From: Dillenia suffruticosa
Taxonomy: Eukaryota > Streptophyta > Magnoliopsida > Dilleniales > Dilleniaceae
Length of the DNA: 64,000 nucleotides
Direction: 5' to 3'
NCBI GenBank assembly: GCA_033439265.1
Contig: JAVTVX010000001.1
Coordinates: forward strand, 21,780,608-21,844,607
Under the pieces are notes generated by a model. The model ran no database searches. It was not told the origin of the DNA and was given only the letters and a program-made list of their open reading frames with translations. A program made the position numbers and the translations under genes. This document shows positions 13,238-27,700 of this stretch, in pieces. Numbering within the stretch: position 1 is the stretch's first letter; the number at the start of each line of letters is the position of its first letter.

Positions 13238-14397
13238 ATGCCAGGCCTCTCTCTTGGAGACACCAATCCCAATCTTGAGGCGGACACCACACAGGGCAAG
13301 ATCAAACTCCATGACTACATTGGAGACACTTGGGTCATCCTCTTCTCTCACCCAGGTTCAGATTTCGAATTTTGTTGATATGAGTTCTTGATTCATTTAC
13401 TTCATCTTGTAGTATTATTTGAGCTTGATTATATTTGTACTTTTATTTTGGTTGTGGGTGTTTGTTTTCTATATATAGCTGATTTTACCCCGTATGCACC
13501 ACTGAACTTTCAAAAATGGCCGCATATGTGGAGGAATTTGATAAGAGAGGAGTGAAGCTCCTGGGACTATCTTGTGATGATGCTCGGTCCCGTGCTGAAT
13601 GGGCCAGGAACGTTGAAGCCTGTGAGTGAGCGTCTTTTCCTTTTATTTTATTTTATTATTATTATTTTTTTTGTTCAAGTGATTATTTGATCTATTTTCC
13701 TGTATATTCATGTTCTATTTGTTTATTGCGGTCTAAAGGGACAATGCAACATGACATACCCGATCATAGCGGACCCAAGCAGGAAGATCATTCATGAACT
13801 CAACATGGTTGACCCAGATGAGAAGGACCCGAATGGGAACCAGCTCCCATCTCGGGCTCCGAGTATCGTTGGCCCCGACAAGAAGGTAATATTGTTTGGG
13901 TTCAATACAAACAACTCATCTAACACCATAAAAAATTCAAATATTTTGCAAAGATTTTGACAAATACAAGTCATCTCAAATTTCTTTCATCTCATATATA
14001 AAATTTTAACCATGAAACATTGGAAGGAAATTGGTTTAAATAATTATAGATTAATTGTGAATTCCAATTAAATCTGTCTAACTTCATATATTATCTATGC
14101 CACAAGTTTGGGAAATTAGTAAATTCCAATATTTGTGTGTGGTGCTCAGATCAAGCTGAGCTTTCTTTCCTGGATGCACCGGGGGGGGGGGACATGAATG
14201 AAGTGGTGAGCGTCCTGGACTCGCTGCAGAAAGCATCAAAACACAAAGTGGCAACCCCATGTAACTGGAAACCGGGCGACAAGGTGGTCATCTCCCCAAG
14301 CGTGTCTGACGAAGAAGCCAAAAAGATGTTCCCCCAGGGTTTTGAAACCGTTGATCTTCCTTCCAAAAGGGGTTACCTCCGATCCACCAACGTCTGA
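13238..14397 (+). pseudogene. 1-Cys peroxiredoxin (Prx6/PER1 type), multiply disrupted
   Basis: Exon 1 at 13238-13355 encodes [20 protein letters not shown] and ends SHPG. Exon 2 starts at 13479 (ADFTP) and loses one base at about 13490-13494, immediately before the peroxidatic cysteine codon (TGC 13495-13497), so the conserved VCTTE segment is out of frame. Exon 2 resumes as [20 protein letters not shown] and ends at a GT near 13622, but no acceptor before exon 3 (TYPIIADP, up to 13885) restores phase. Exon 4 (14150-14397) contains a run of 11 G at 14181-14191 that replaces part of the normal sequence and shifts frame between IKLSFL and MNEVV. The C-terminus ([18 protein letters not shown]) is well kept. 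The family reduces peroxides in seed nuclei and cytosol. Three independent disruptions make a pseudogene likely; a poorly polished G/C-rich assembly is the alternative. Confidence 0.8.
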
Positions 14398-15453
14398 TCA
14401 TCCAACCTCAACCATTGTATAATGGAAATTGTGATTTCTTTTGCCTTTTTTTTTTTTGGTGACTAGAGGGGGGATTAATGTAACGGGTCTTTACTTTTGT
14501 TGATGGGATTATTGTCCCAATTTTCTTGGATGAATAACTCTCCGATCCATGGGGTATCTATTGGTATGATTTGAACCGATGCATCCCTTTCCACTCTTTC
14601 CCGCATGCTAATCCTTCTAGTAAACCATTTTAATGTGTTATGGTCCAACTCTCAAGAAGTTACTATACTGATGCCTTAAGATTCTTATTTAATTTAAAAT
14701 GTGGCTTCACAGATCAAACTTTTTAACTTAATTTGATCTCCTTGTGTTTTAATTGAGAGCCATTAGGCAAAGAAAGATGTATATTTTCTTTCTCATGAGC
14801 TTAACTTCAGTTGGCAAAATACGAGTACATCATGTCTAGTGATAATCAAGAGAGACTTTAGAGGGAGTGAAGCAAAGGACACAAACATTTGGGCTACTGG
14901 AATAGAATTCAATAAGGTCTAGATTGTATTAGAAGAGGAGTTGTAGAGAATAATTATTAAGGTGGGGAATTTTCAGTGGTTCGAATTGAAAATGTAAGAT
15001 CTAGTTGACATGTATGGTTGGAAATATCAAGTTAAAAAAGTGAGATTTAGTTGGAATGTGAGATTATTTGGCTTGCGATGCTTTTTTGATTGGTAATACA
15101 ACCAGCATTTACTATTAATGTAGTAGCTTTTGCTGTTAAAGGATAACGGGTACTCACAGGCGACAGCAATTCCCCCAAAACCTTGATCAATCGGACTCCT
15201 TTTCAAGTTTCTAGGAGTGGATGCCAGAGCGGATAAGGGGAACAGAGATCTGCTGTCAAATGGTCAAAAGCGCGGAGAAATTTGCGGAGGGTAATTGAAC
15301 ATTTCTGTGCTGGTTAGTTCTCGCTTGTGAGAAATGACCACATTTCAACTCTCTCTCCCAAGTGACTATACTTTCGGCGCATAAAAAAGAAGCCTGTAAC
15401 AAGCACAAACTCATACTTACAGAACCTTCTTTTTTGACAAAATAGAGCAAAAA
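14398..15453. other. Intergenic region, nothing recognised
   Basis: AT-rich sequence with no open frame of note. A TATA-like ATAAAAAAG at 15381-15389 precedes the galacturonan-binding gene by about 65 bp and may be its core promoter. Confidence 0.4.
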
Positions 15454-16511
15454 ATGCAGGTCCCATTGACACTAGTAATCTCCATCCAACTCACACTATC
15501 CCTTCTTCACCTCAACCCCCATCCCACTTCCTCCCTTTCACCCTGTAGAACCCTCTGCGGCAACATAGCTGTCAACTACCCCTTCGGCCTCGACGACGGC
15601 TGCGGCGCACCGCAGTTCCGCAACATGCTAAACTGCTCCGACCAGTTGTTCTTCCAAACACCTTCTGGCAACTACAAAGTCCAATCCATTGACTACAACA
15701 AAAAGACTATGGTCATCTACGACCCTGCAATGACTACCTGCAGCATTCTCCAACCCCACCACGACTTCGTCATGACCGACGTCCAATCAGCCATCATTCC
15801 TCCTTCATCCGACACAGTCTTTGTTCTTCTCAATTGCTCCATTGACTCTCCTGTCCTCAACCATTATAAGTCTCTCTGCTTCAACTTCTCAGGTCATTCC
15901 TGCGACGAGATGTACGGCCCTTGCAATGCGTTCAAGCTATTTCGTTTGTTTTACAATGTTTCTCCACCTTGTTGTTTCACGGATTATGATACTGTCATGT
16001 ACATGAGCATGAATATATTGGACTGTTCTCATTATACTACTGTGTATAATGTTGATAATTTGAAGAGTGTTGGACCGTCGGATTGGTTGTACGGGATCAG
16101 GCTTTCTTATGCCGTGCCAGATACTGGGTGTGACCGGTGCACGCATTCCGGTGGCACCTGCGGGTACGATGTGGAGACTGGAGGCACGCTCTGTATTTGC
16201 TCTACCTCTGTCAATTCTACTAGGGAATGTGGTAAGTATGGTACTGGTGTAAGATTTAATTAAAATTCGGTAAAGATATAAGATTTGATTTTTTATTTGG
16301 TGTCTTGAAAGTTATTACACTATGGATGCCATTTAAATTCCTATTATTGGATGCCTGACTGTAATTGGGTTTTGATCCCTTTTCTTTTGGCCTTCCTCCT
16401 AACTCAGCTGCTGGCTCTATTGTGGACAATGGCTGGAGGTGGACCTCATCAAAGTGGAATCAAGTCGTGGTTTTGAGTTTTGGAGCATTTCTTAGTATGA
16501 AATTGTTGTAA
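15454..16511 (+). CDS. Secreted GUB_WAK galacturonan-binding protein without kinase
   Basis: Two exons, 15454-16231 and 16408-16511, are joined by a GT-AG phase-1 intron and encode 293 aa. Residues 1 to about 28 are a hydrophobic signal peptide. The mature part starts with the wall-associated-kinase galacturonan-binding pattern C-R-T-L-C-G and YPFG, followed by GCG and a cysteine-rich body (for example CCFTDYD and CGYDVETGG). After the intron the protein ends in a short hydrophobic tail (VVVLSFGAFLSMKLL) with no kinase domain. Such a tail could be a GPI-anchor signal or a single membrane anchor; this is inference. Known relatives bind pectin in the cell wall. The stand-alone form is a known plant subgroup. 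No lesion seen. Confidence 0.9.
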
Positions 16512-17555
16512 CTATGCATGTGTTTTTTGGATCAAGCTTGGCCGACGATATGCCAAGCGTGATTTTGGTGATTCTTGTAAGACGCAGGAGCAATTTGGAT
16601 TTCTTAGGATGTAGCGTCATGGGTAGGGTAAGCATAAGCAAGCCTCTTCCTCGCCACCGAAATGGAATTGGTGTAAAACCCATTTCTAAACTTTGACTTT
16701 CCTTTTGATTAATTCGGCGCTGTTACAGATATAGGTAGGGTAGGCTGACGGCCATGTTCAATCCTTTTTTTTGACACATTTTCTTCGATAATATATGTTC
16801 AACGGGCATTTTGATAATTTAGGAATAACTCTCGTTATCTCATTTTTATCATACCATAACTCTTATTAACCATTCATAATTAGAAACCCTAATGACCTTT
16901 TGGAGAATGACTTATGTGAATCCAATTTCTTCGGTAGAAAATAGGGTGACTAGGTTTTTTTAAGAGAATATGCATAAATTTTTAGAGAGAGAAAACACGA
17001 TGAGCGTCGGAGATTTTCGTATAAAAAAATCTTTCTCGTAAAAGAAAACGTCAGTTTGGATTGAGACGTTGTGATATTATGGTAGTGATTCGATTAATAT
17101 CGTGATCACCATCTCAACCATAAGATCCGATCGAGGGACGTATCATCCGATTGATTTTAAAAATCTGTATATTAAAATATCCAGATCATTATATTTTTTC
17201 AAAAATTATTATTCGATACATGAATGAGTCATAAAAAATATCCGACATCAATCTTATCCGTGGGCTTTGGCTGCCGCATTAGGTGGCCATCATGATGTGT
17301 CACCATGTATTTTCCTTTTTGGGATTTTTTTAAAAGAAGACCCATAAAATTTCGTAAAGTACTGTAATTATACAATCTGTTTAAAGCAAGTTTCTCGGTT
17401 ATTATCGTGTTAGCACAAGATAGGTTCATGTTAGTGAACTCTTAATTTGGTCATAAAATCTGTTGATTGATTTGTTTCTCTCGGGACATGGGCTATTTGA
17501 ACAAATTAATCTTCTTTTTTATTATATAAGAATTATAAAAATTATTGAAATATAA

Positions 17556-17559
<4 letters not shown>

Positions 17560-17592
<33 letters not shown>
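17560..17592. repeat. (TA)n microsatellite
   Basis: About 16 uninterrupted TA units in AT-rich intergenic DNA. Confidence 0.95.
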
Positions 17593-17595
<3 letters not shown>

Positions 17596-18084
17596 ATTTA
17601 AACGTTAAATCTTAATTTAAAAATAATATTTAAATAAGAATTTTTAATTATTCAGATATTCTTGAACAAATTAGTCTATTGCCACGTGTTTTAGTGTTAT
17701 TCACAAGAGACCAGTAGGATGCCGAAATATGAACAAATCGACGTAGTGAAGTTAATGGTTTCTAAAGAATGTAATTGCAACGCCAAATTTCTGAATGCTG
17801 TGATTCGAGTCAAGTGAAAGACCAAAAGTCAATGACCCTTCATTCGATATTCATATACGTAGCCATCCCAACAAAGCAAGAAAAACCTCCTTGCCAGACT
17901 CGTAAATGGTTAATTACATTGGTGTTCACCTTTGACAAATGGCATGGCAGAATAATTTTATCTAGCATTCCAACAGAATTTTAAACGTCAGAAATATGAT
18001 GCCACCCTCTTCAAAGGTATTCAACTTAAGGAATCTTAGAATAATTGTTAATAGTATATTGAATTGCTCTTTTTTTTACTGACG

Positions 18085-18258
18085 GATAATTATTTAGTAA
18101 GATGTGACGTTAAATCGATTAATCAAGTTTTTGAATTTGACTCGCAGTTTGGGTTTGAAAAAAACTATGTTAGGAGGGTAGTTCACTTAAATGGATCATT
18201 ATAAATTTATAATCGAATTAGTTAAAATATAATTTTAGATAGTAAAAAAAAAAAAATT
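18085..18258 (+). mobile_element. Family B short A-tailed repeat, copy 2
   Basis: It shares the family core with 2577-2776: GACGTTAAATCGATTAATCAAG, then CTTAAATGGATCATTATAAA, then ATCGAATTAGTTAAAATAT and a 12-A tail near 18247. The left boundary is approximate and I could not identify a target duplication. Confidence 0.55.
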
Positions 18259-18749
18259 AAGCTCTTCTTTTCGCGCCGCAACAAACCCTTTTACGTGGAT
18301 GTTTATGAAATTTTGAATTGAACACCGACCCCATCTAACCCTTACTATGGGCTTGGACCTAACAGACGTCCAGCCCAAACCCGCCTGAAATTAAATTCTC
18401 ATTTTTCACAAACCCGTTCTTTACCCTTCTTGGGAAAATTTTAAGATTCGGTTGGAGTGGCAATTTGGTAAAAGTGCAAGTTCAGGAGCCTATGTCCCGG
18501 ATTTGCCAAGTTGACGGGAGAATTCAAAATTTGGAAAGGGCGGGGTTTTGCATATCCGTTTACCAGTCTTCAAACTTGTACTCTCCTAATTCCCCTGAAA
18601 CCCTAATTTTCGGTCTTCTACATTTACATGGACAATTTAGGGTTTCCGGTTGCCATTTCCTTGATTTCATGGATTTTTTAGGGTCTCTAATCGCAGTTTA
18701 TCGACTGTTGTTGGGATTCTTTGTTGCATTGTAAGCGCCGAGGTTGACT

Positions 18750-21700
18750 ATGTCGAGAGAGGGCATGACTGGTCGGTTTCATGGACGAAATTCTTCGAAA
18801 AACTCAAAATGTGAAGCTAATGGGAATGATTTCGAAAATTCAACGAGTTTTCCCCATTTTCCGCCTCCAAGAACGCCGTTAAATTCCATTCCAGATCCTT
18901 CGCAGAACCAAAGTGATGTTGGTGATCATGGTCTGGACAAATATGAAGCAACTCGATCATCATCTCATCGAATTGGGAATCCTGGATCTGGGAACTCCTA
19001 GGGTTTCTGGTCTTCCGAAAGTTCATTCCGAACCAAATTGAGCACAAAGTACGCTGATGAGGAGCTATTCGAGGATAGCTCATGGTGGCATTATTGGAGC
19101 TAGCTCTGGTTCTAGGCCATCCCAAAGAGTTAGCAGAGGAAATTCAGGTGCGGCTTTTGAATCACCGTTCCAGGTCCCTCATTTTGAGCTCGTTGAAAAC
19201 CCTTTGTTCTGGAGGGATCACAATGTGCAGGTTCTCTCTCTCTCTCTCTCTGTGCACGCGCATAGTTTGGTGTTTGTTTAGTGGTGCCGGTTTTGATTCG
19301 GATACCCATTGAATCCCATGGAAATTCCATGTGTGCGGGTGGGCGTGATCTGGTGTTTGTTTATCAGTGCAAGTTTGGAACGCAATAATTGATTGGTGTA
19401 GGTTTTGATTCAGATTCGGTCATTGAGTACAATGGAAAAGGTATCACAAGGGTATAGCAGATGTTTAAGGCAGGAGAGTGGACAAACCCTTGTTTCGCTC
19501 GGCCACCCTGAAACCAGATTCACTTTTGATCATATTGCATGCGTGACAACATCACAGGTTTCACTTCCTTCACAGCATGAAATAGTTGCTTAGGATTTTG
19601 GGTTATCCTAGAGCATGCCCTTTTGATGTTGATTTACAGCATTTTTCAGGAAGAACTCTTCAAGGTTGCTGGATTGCCAATTGTGGAAAATTGTATGTCT
19701 GGGTATGACAGTTGTATGTTTGCTTATGGTGAGGTATGTGATGCTGCAGGTTCCTCATGATGACACTTTTTGTGTATAGTATTATGTGGGCTAATGTTGA
19801 ATCTAACATGGTTTATTGTAGACTGGCAGTGGGAAAACATTTACCATGATGGTTGAGATAACTGAGGTGGAAGGGAGGCTTAGTGAAGATTGTGGCATCA
19901 CTCCATGTATATTTGAATATCTGTCCATGAGGATTAGAGTGGTAATGTTAGCTTTGAAATTAGTTGCCCTGTAGGAAGCATTAATTATGGTATTTGGGAG
20001 TCTAGTAAGTTGTCAATGACTGTTCCCTGGATAATGCTTTTCATACAATTTTCTCTCTGAAAATTTCTCATTTAGGAAGAAGAAAATCGAAGGGATGAAA
20101 ATCTCAAGTACAGCTGCAAGTGTTGCTTCCTGTAGATATACAATGAACAGATAACAGATCTCTTGGAGCTTTCTTCAACTAATTTGTGTCTATTGATTCT
20201 TATGCACATGGTAGCTGCTGCGTTTTATGGTCCAACTGACATGTTATGTATCGCTTCTTCTGCTGTAGCTTAGAGAGGACTTGAAGAAAGGGATATGTTT
20301 AAAACCTCATGGAGTATAATGTTACCACTATGAATGAAGTTCTCAAGCTTCTATTAGAGGTGGGACTTGATTATGAACTTCTTTGTGCTTTATAGCATGA
20401 GATAGTGAGACATATTTTTCACAAGACACAGGGTGCTGCCAACTGAAAAATGGCTGTGACGCACATGAACTCTGAGAGTGGCTGGTCTCATAGTGTATTT
20501 ACATTTATTATTGAAAGTCAGTGGGAGAAAGATTCAATGACACTCTAGCTTTGGAAGGTTAAATCTAGTAGACCTAGCAGGTTCAGAAAGGTGTTAAGCA
20601 AATACGAGGAATTGCTTTTCTATTCTCTATTTGCAACTCTAATTATTTGTTTCTGTGGCGTCATAATTTTGTTCTTCTACCTAGGCAGAAGAGCTCTGGT
20701 GCAGAAGGAGATAGGTTGAAACAGGCAGCAACTATCAATGAATCATTATCAACTCTGGGGAATCCTATCAGATATCTGCTCTTCCATAACTTTCCCACTT
20801 TACTTATTTGTTCTCATTGACATTTGATTTACTTACTGCACCGTCTGGATCAATATAGTGGCGACATGTGTCAAAAGCGACACTGTATAAGTCAAAAGGT
20901 ACATGCCAGAAAATGAAGTGAAAGGTTTGACATTTTCTTAATTTTCTCAGAAGTCTTCACTATTACATTTTCATGGATATTATTATTTAAGGAAGGTTTT
21001 CAAATTTAACAGCGGATCAATCAAGAAAAAAAACATTTTGTATGCAGTTTGAGAGACCACTTAATGCAAATATTATGACTTAGATGAAGCACATTCATTT
21101 ACGGCTTTACTATTTCAGGCAGCATAAATCTGTCTTTTTTACTGAATGCATCAGAAGAAAACTTATTTGGAGCCCAATGTGCTTGAGCTTATAAATCTTT
21201 TATGTGGTCAGATCTTGTATGGCCTTCCTGTATGCTGACTATATACTTTTATTGTCCCCTTATTGCAGTCCAGTGATAATGTCTTTGGTGCATTTAGCGC
21301 ATGGGAAACCTAGACATGTTCCATATAGAGATTCTAGGCTCACATTTCTCCTTCAAGTCTGTTAATTAAAGTTCCTGAGTGGTACATCTAACCGATCACA
21401 CTGAATTCACATTCTGCTGTGATATGTCATACATTACAGTTTATGTTCTTAATGTCAAATTCTGCTGTGATTATGTCATACATTAGAGTTTATGTTCTTA
21501 ATGTCTTTAAATGCAGGAATCCTTGGGTGGAAACTCAAAAACAACAATTATAGCAAATGTCAGCCCATCCATTTGGTCTGTGTCAATACTACTGTAACCA
21601 TGCTAATCCAAAATTATCTTTCAATTGATCTTTGCTTTGCAGCCATTAATGTGAGCATATATATATGTCAGCTCATTTTTCCTTTCCTTGCAGCTCAGCA

Positions 21701-24700
21701 AGTGAGACATTAAGCACATTGAAGTTTGCACAGCGTGAAAAACTTATACGAAACAATGTACATCTTTCATTTTGTTCCGTATTTTCTTTTGTTATGCCAA
21801 AAGTTCGGAACTCCACTCACAGTGGGAATATAAGTTAACTATAAAGCCATGTATTTTCTCTTTTGGTTTCCCAGGCAAAAGTGAATGATGATGCTTCGGG
21901 TGATGTAATGGCATTACAACAGCAAATTCAACAATTAAAGGTATGGATCAGTAAAATTTTGCAGTACTCATATTGGCTTCTTTTAAGCCAATGAACTGAA
22001 ACAATACTAAAATTGATACAGGGCCAGCTGTCCTTTCTACTGAATCATCATAACTTTGCAATATCTTTTCTGCATTGTTTTCCAATTATTGAAAAGATCC
22101 AACCTATTGAGTTTCTTGAAAGAAATGATTCTTTTGGAGAAGGAAAAGTAACAGACGCGAACATTCTGCTAAATTTTCAAAAGGAGAAGGTAATGTTTGC
22201 ATTTTTTCAGATATTTACTTGCAAGGTGAATGACCATGCTAATTATAGATAGCAGATGAAATGCTTGGAGGCCACCTTGGTTTGTGCTTTAAGAAGGGAG
22301 AAAATGGCTGAAGCCAAAGCTAAGGGCTTAGAAGCTGAAATTGAGTGCATGAGACATTTGGTATGTGTTTCTATAATCTATGAATCCAATTTATCTCCCC
22401 TACCTCTAAATCTTCTAGAGTAGTTTCATAGTATTGCAATCTTTGTACTTCCATTCCAACCAACAATCCTCCCTTTTCCCACTCTTTAATGTGTAAAAAA
22501 TGGCTCTAGCAGTTTAATGTTCTGTTTGAAGTTACATCTGTTGCATTTCTTTCAGGCCCCTCAAAGCGAAGAAGACATTCGGCATGGTAGAGCTCTGCTA
22601 AGACAACAAGAAGAAAAAATCAAACAACAACAAGATCTTGCAGATGGCTTAGTTTCTGCTGATAAGTATCTCATGGACGAGAATAATGCTTTATCAGTAG
22701 AGATTCAGATGCTTCAAGCAAGAATTAAGAGAAATTCTGAAATGGCGAGCTCTGCGCTGGATAATATCAGACTTCTTGAACAGCGCCAGCTGTATGCATG
22801 ATGGATAAATCTCCAAAGCTTTTGATGGTACTTCCTTTCCCTTGCCTAGTTACTGTTGCCTCATTTGTGTCTCTGTTCATGTCAGTTATCAAGATTTTTA
22901 TGGACAAGGAGAGCGAGAAACATTGTCGGATGAAGTTTCTGAGTTACAAGATCAGGTTTGTGGATACTGAAAATAATTTCTTTTTCTTCTCAGTAGTGTA
23001 AACTAGGTTCTAAACTTTGCTAGGTACAACTTTGATGCACCGAGAAATGTCCATCAAAACTAGGTGAGAAATTTAGTTTCGTTGCATTCTTTGTTGGTTG
23101 GACAGGTAATGGTGGATTTTGAGAATCTCTTTGAGAAACAGAGTATAGAAAAGGTTTTGAAAACAATGTTCTCATCAGAGGAAGAGTAAAAAACACATAT
23201 GCATTGCATATTCACTTACAAAATGAAACCATAATCCCAATACCATGTTCATGGTGTAGTTAATTCTTTTAAACTTCCAGTTGTTTATCTCTTACACCAT
23301 ATATAGCATCTTCATAGTTAAAGTTGCAGATAGAGTGTCAGTATTGTGTTTCTTGTTGGTTTCCATGCAAAGTTTTCCAACTACGGTAGCACTTCCATAA
23401 AATCTTGATCTGCAGCTTCTGCAAATGCTTGAGGAAAACTATGGACCACCTATACTATCGATCGCAGGGAAAATCTGGTTTGCGAAGGGAACACATGCTG
23501 GATCATGTTACTTTATTTTTATTTTTCTGACATGTAGTAGTCCTTAATCGTTGCATGTCTTTGGATACAGGACAATGGTCTAAAGGAGCTAACTAAGTGC
23601 AAGGATATGAACTCAGATCTGCTCAGGTATGGTACATTAGTTAGTCAATTTCCTATTTTCCGCAGAGTTGAAAAATCCTGAGTTATAGACCGGAGATGAT
23701 ACTAGATGGATACCTTCTGCAAAGAAATTCTAAGACTGTTTTTCATGCATAAGGGAAAAGTACCGAACAATAAGTTTCAGCAAAATTAACCCTGTGCTTG
23801 CGGTGTTTTAAATGAGCTCGCCTCATGTTTTTGCACCATAAAGGAGATATTAGACCCTCAAAGGGGGTTTGACTAGTTAGCCAGTTCTTAGGTAAAGAAC
23901 TTGTTACTTCTCTTCTGTTCATTATCCCTTCTCTTCTTCTGTTACATCTATGTGTTTGACACAAAATATGTATATTACATTATAATTTAGCATTTATTTC
24001 TCAATCCTTTCCGCCATCATACCAAATATGAACACAGTGTTTCATTTGTTGAGATTGGCTTAATACTCTTTGGCACATGGTGTCTGTGTCTCTCAATTAT
24101 TCCCCGGAGAACCAGTTGCCATTGCCAAGTATAATGAATAACATAAACTCCTCATTCATATTTTTATATCATTTTTGGTTAGGCAAGATTAAATTGGTTG
24201 CACTTTTACCAGGTCTGTATTCATTTATGATAGTGTTTGCAGGGAAGTTGATGAGTTACAAACAGAAATCAGAAAGTTTATAGATTGTAGTCAAGCTTCT
24301 TCTGATGCTGTTAGTTTAAATAAAAAACCCACTGCACAATTGGTTATCAGATGGCCTAATTTTCATGTTAAAATGAACGTAACAGGAATAAAAATGTTTA
24401 GGTAGATGTGTGGTGAAACTAGAAGTGATAGAATTAGAAATAAAGAAATTTGTAACAAATTAGAAATTAATTCAATTGTGAATAAAATACGAGAGTGTCG
24501 TTTGAGATTGTTTTAACATGTACAAAGAAAACCTAAGAACGCATTAGTTAGGAAAACTGAGAAATTAAATATAGGAGAATTAGTAAAACGTAGGAGTAAG
24601 TTGCTGAAAATTTGAATGTAAATTATTTGTAAAGATATAATAATTAAGGATTTAGACAAGAAAATGACCTCGGATAGGAATAAGTGGCGTAGAAAAATTC

Positions 24701-27700
24701 GCACAAATTAACCTAACATATTTTGGATATAGATATTAATTTATCTATTTATTTATTCCCTTTTTCTTTTTTATTTATATATATATATTATACTTTTAGT
24801 TTATTTATTTATTTAATTATTTTTATATTTTACTTTGAATTTATTTATTTATTATTATTTTTTAATTATTTTTAAATTTTGATCTATCCTAAATTGTTGG
24901 GTTTAAAATTCTTTGTTATCGTTGTTGTACTGTCGTTATATTAGTAGACATAAAGTAAAGAGGATGTAAATTCTCTCTCTCTCTTGTCCCTTGATGCTAA
25001 ATCTTACCCATCTGTTCGGTTGGATTGCTGCTCATAGGTAGGAAGATTCTCTCCTAGAAGTGACACTGGAGACAACTAGACATCCCATAATCTGGGAAAC
25101 GATGAGTCTCTCCAAAATGAAATTCGAGAGAATTCGGAAAGAAACACGCAAAACGAACTGTTGGAGGCAAGACTATTAGTTGGGGCGTTGGAAATTGAGC
25201 AGATTTGCGTCATGGAAAAGCTTCAAAAAGTGCAGGAGGAGAACCTAAGATACAAAAGAATCTTGAGTAGCAATCAGGTGGAAGATAATGATATGGTCCA
25301 CTGTTTAGAAACTACCAACTTGAACCAAAATAATATCCCTGTAAAGGACCACAAATGTCAATGCCGCAATAGTGGCTTTGCAAGCACAGTTGGGCAGGAT
25401 GACAAAGGATCTGGAGGAGGCGAGGTTACTGAACAACCAATATCAAGAGCATCAGGCATCACATTTGTCCCATCAACATCAGGTTGAAGTAGTTTATGAC
25501 CAGGTTGAGATGGAGATGAGTATACCAATCTTTCATTTACAGGAACAAGTGGATGCAATGCAACTGGAGTTTCAGGAGAGACTTCATTGCATTGCTCATG
25601 AAAATACAAGATCAAAAACATCATAGCAGCTAAAGAGGAGAAGCTAAGGGGATTGTCATCGGAGTGGGAAAATACAACTTTGGATCTCATGGGATTCCTT
25701 GTTGATGGTTGCAAATCTCTCAAAGATGCCTCAGGCCAGATCAAAAACATTGCTGGCTCATTTCCTCAAACTAACATTTGGCTTAATAAACGTGTTATGA
25801 AGGCAACAAGAGCTTGTGTTGAGAAAGAAGAGAGAATTCTGCAATTACAAAAGAGCCTAGAAGATGCACAAAAGTTGGCAGAGGAGATGGAAGTAAAGTT
25901 AATTTCATTGAAAGGAGCAACAATTGCTTTGGCCGGAGATCAGCAGCTAGATGATGAGCAGTGTACTTGGAAACTGAGCCTGCCAACCATGCTCTTGGAA
26001 GATAAGACCAAAATAACAGGAATGATGGAAAGCCATTCGGAACCCTGAATTGTTTGATGTAGATTATACAAATGTGAGAATTATGTGCCTAAGAAGGGAG
26101 TTTCGAAGGGCATTTCATATCTTCATGAAGCTCCATGTACAATTTTCCAAAGTTGTTAAAGATAAGGAGTGGGAATGGTTTTCCTTCAAGGGGTACGCAT
26201 AGTGTTGACTCTGTTGCCTTTTCAACTAATAATCGGGAATGCATATTGAAACACACGAATTGGCTCAGATTGCCCAAGGTTGAAATGGGCTCCTATGACG
26301 GGACTCAGGTACACAAAAGTCCAAACCTCCTATTTCTGTTGAATTGGTATTCTGTGATGATATGATTTGCTACAGTTCGGGGTTTCGAATTGAGTTATAG
26401 GGCGATTAACTTGGTAATCTAAATAGGGATTGGTTGGCTTCTTTTGATTTAAGGATTTTCAATCGTGCGACATACTGATTGATAAAATAAAAGCTTGTTA
26501 GAGAGAGAGCCCTATGATCCCCAATGCTTGCTAGAGAGAACCTTATGATCTTTTAGTTTTTCAGAGACTCAAATCTCATGAGAATTCTCTGATTGTTTTT
26601 CTCATAAATAATCTTCCTTTTAAAAACAATAGGAAACATAATAATTTCCTTTATTTTTGCTACAAGTGAAAGATAAAATCTCAAAATTTTAGCTAGGCTA
26701 CTATGGAAAACAATAATAAAGAAAAGACTTAAGAAGCAAGTCTCACTATTAACTAAAAACAATAATAAAGTGAAACTAAACTGTAATTGCCACAATTGGC
26801 TAAATGTTGAATCCCTGCAATCATGCCATAACCTTCTGGTATGTTTCTGGTTTGTAACCTAATCAGATCACACCCCAAATGTGTTTTTTTCTTTTAATAC
26901 GAACTTGTATTTTTTTGTTATCCATGAAATGTGGTTGCCTGAGAATTTTGGTCTATTTCTCAGAGTACTGTTGTATGCTGTGAACAGCTGGTTGTTGATG
27001 AGCGACATCATCAGGCTGTTAGTTTCTTTTGCAAATGTGCAGAATCCTTTGCAACAATGAAAGAGGCGAATTTCATGCTAAATGTTTTGCGAGAGAAAAA
27101 TGAAAATGCAGATTTGACTCATTTGTGGAGGCAAGCAGGTGAGAACCTGATGACAGAAAGGAAATTTGATCGAAGAAATTGAACAACTGAAGTCCTTAAT
27201 ACATTTAAAGGAGGGAGAAAATGAATTTCTAAGGGATCAGTTGTGTCAAAATTCATTGGAGATTGCAAAATCAATCTCTTTCATTGAAGAATCTTTTTGG
27301 AAAATGCAAAAAGATGTGGATGAGAAGTTGAGATCATGCATTTTGATACCATCTCAATGGTGCACAATATGCTGAAAATGATTCACCTCTTCTGCTTGAA
27401 ATTGGAAGATATCTATTCTGAGATACTAGCAGGACGGTTTACCTTGTTTGCTCTATTCCAGTGCTATATAGGAGTTTTTCTACAGAACGTTACCTCCAAT
27501 CAAGACCATAGCTGCCTTCAGGTGAGAAAAAGTGATCTCTTCCCAGCTCAGTTTGATACTAAACTGCATCTTGATAAGGGAAACACACAAGAAGGACATC
27601 TGAATAAAGTATTCATAAGGTTGGAAGATCAAAATTTGGCCCAAATGCTTGACAATCTGAGACGTGAGAATTTGGCACTTAAGAGGAAGTTGAACAGGAA

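Larger units (their letters stand above)
16512..18749. other. Intergenic region with a TA microsatellite and a family B repeat
   Basis: No gene is recognised. It contains a (TA)n run at 17560-17592 and one family B repeat near 18085-18258. The sequence from about 18430 to 18749, including the start-proximal AAACCCTAAT motif near 18598, is the former promoter and leader of the kinesin pseudogene. Confidence 0.45.
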
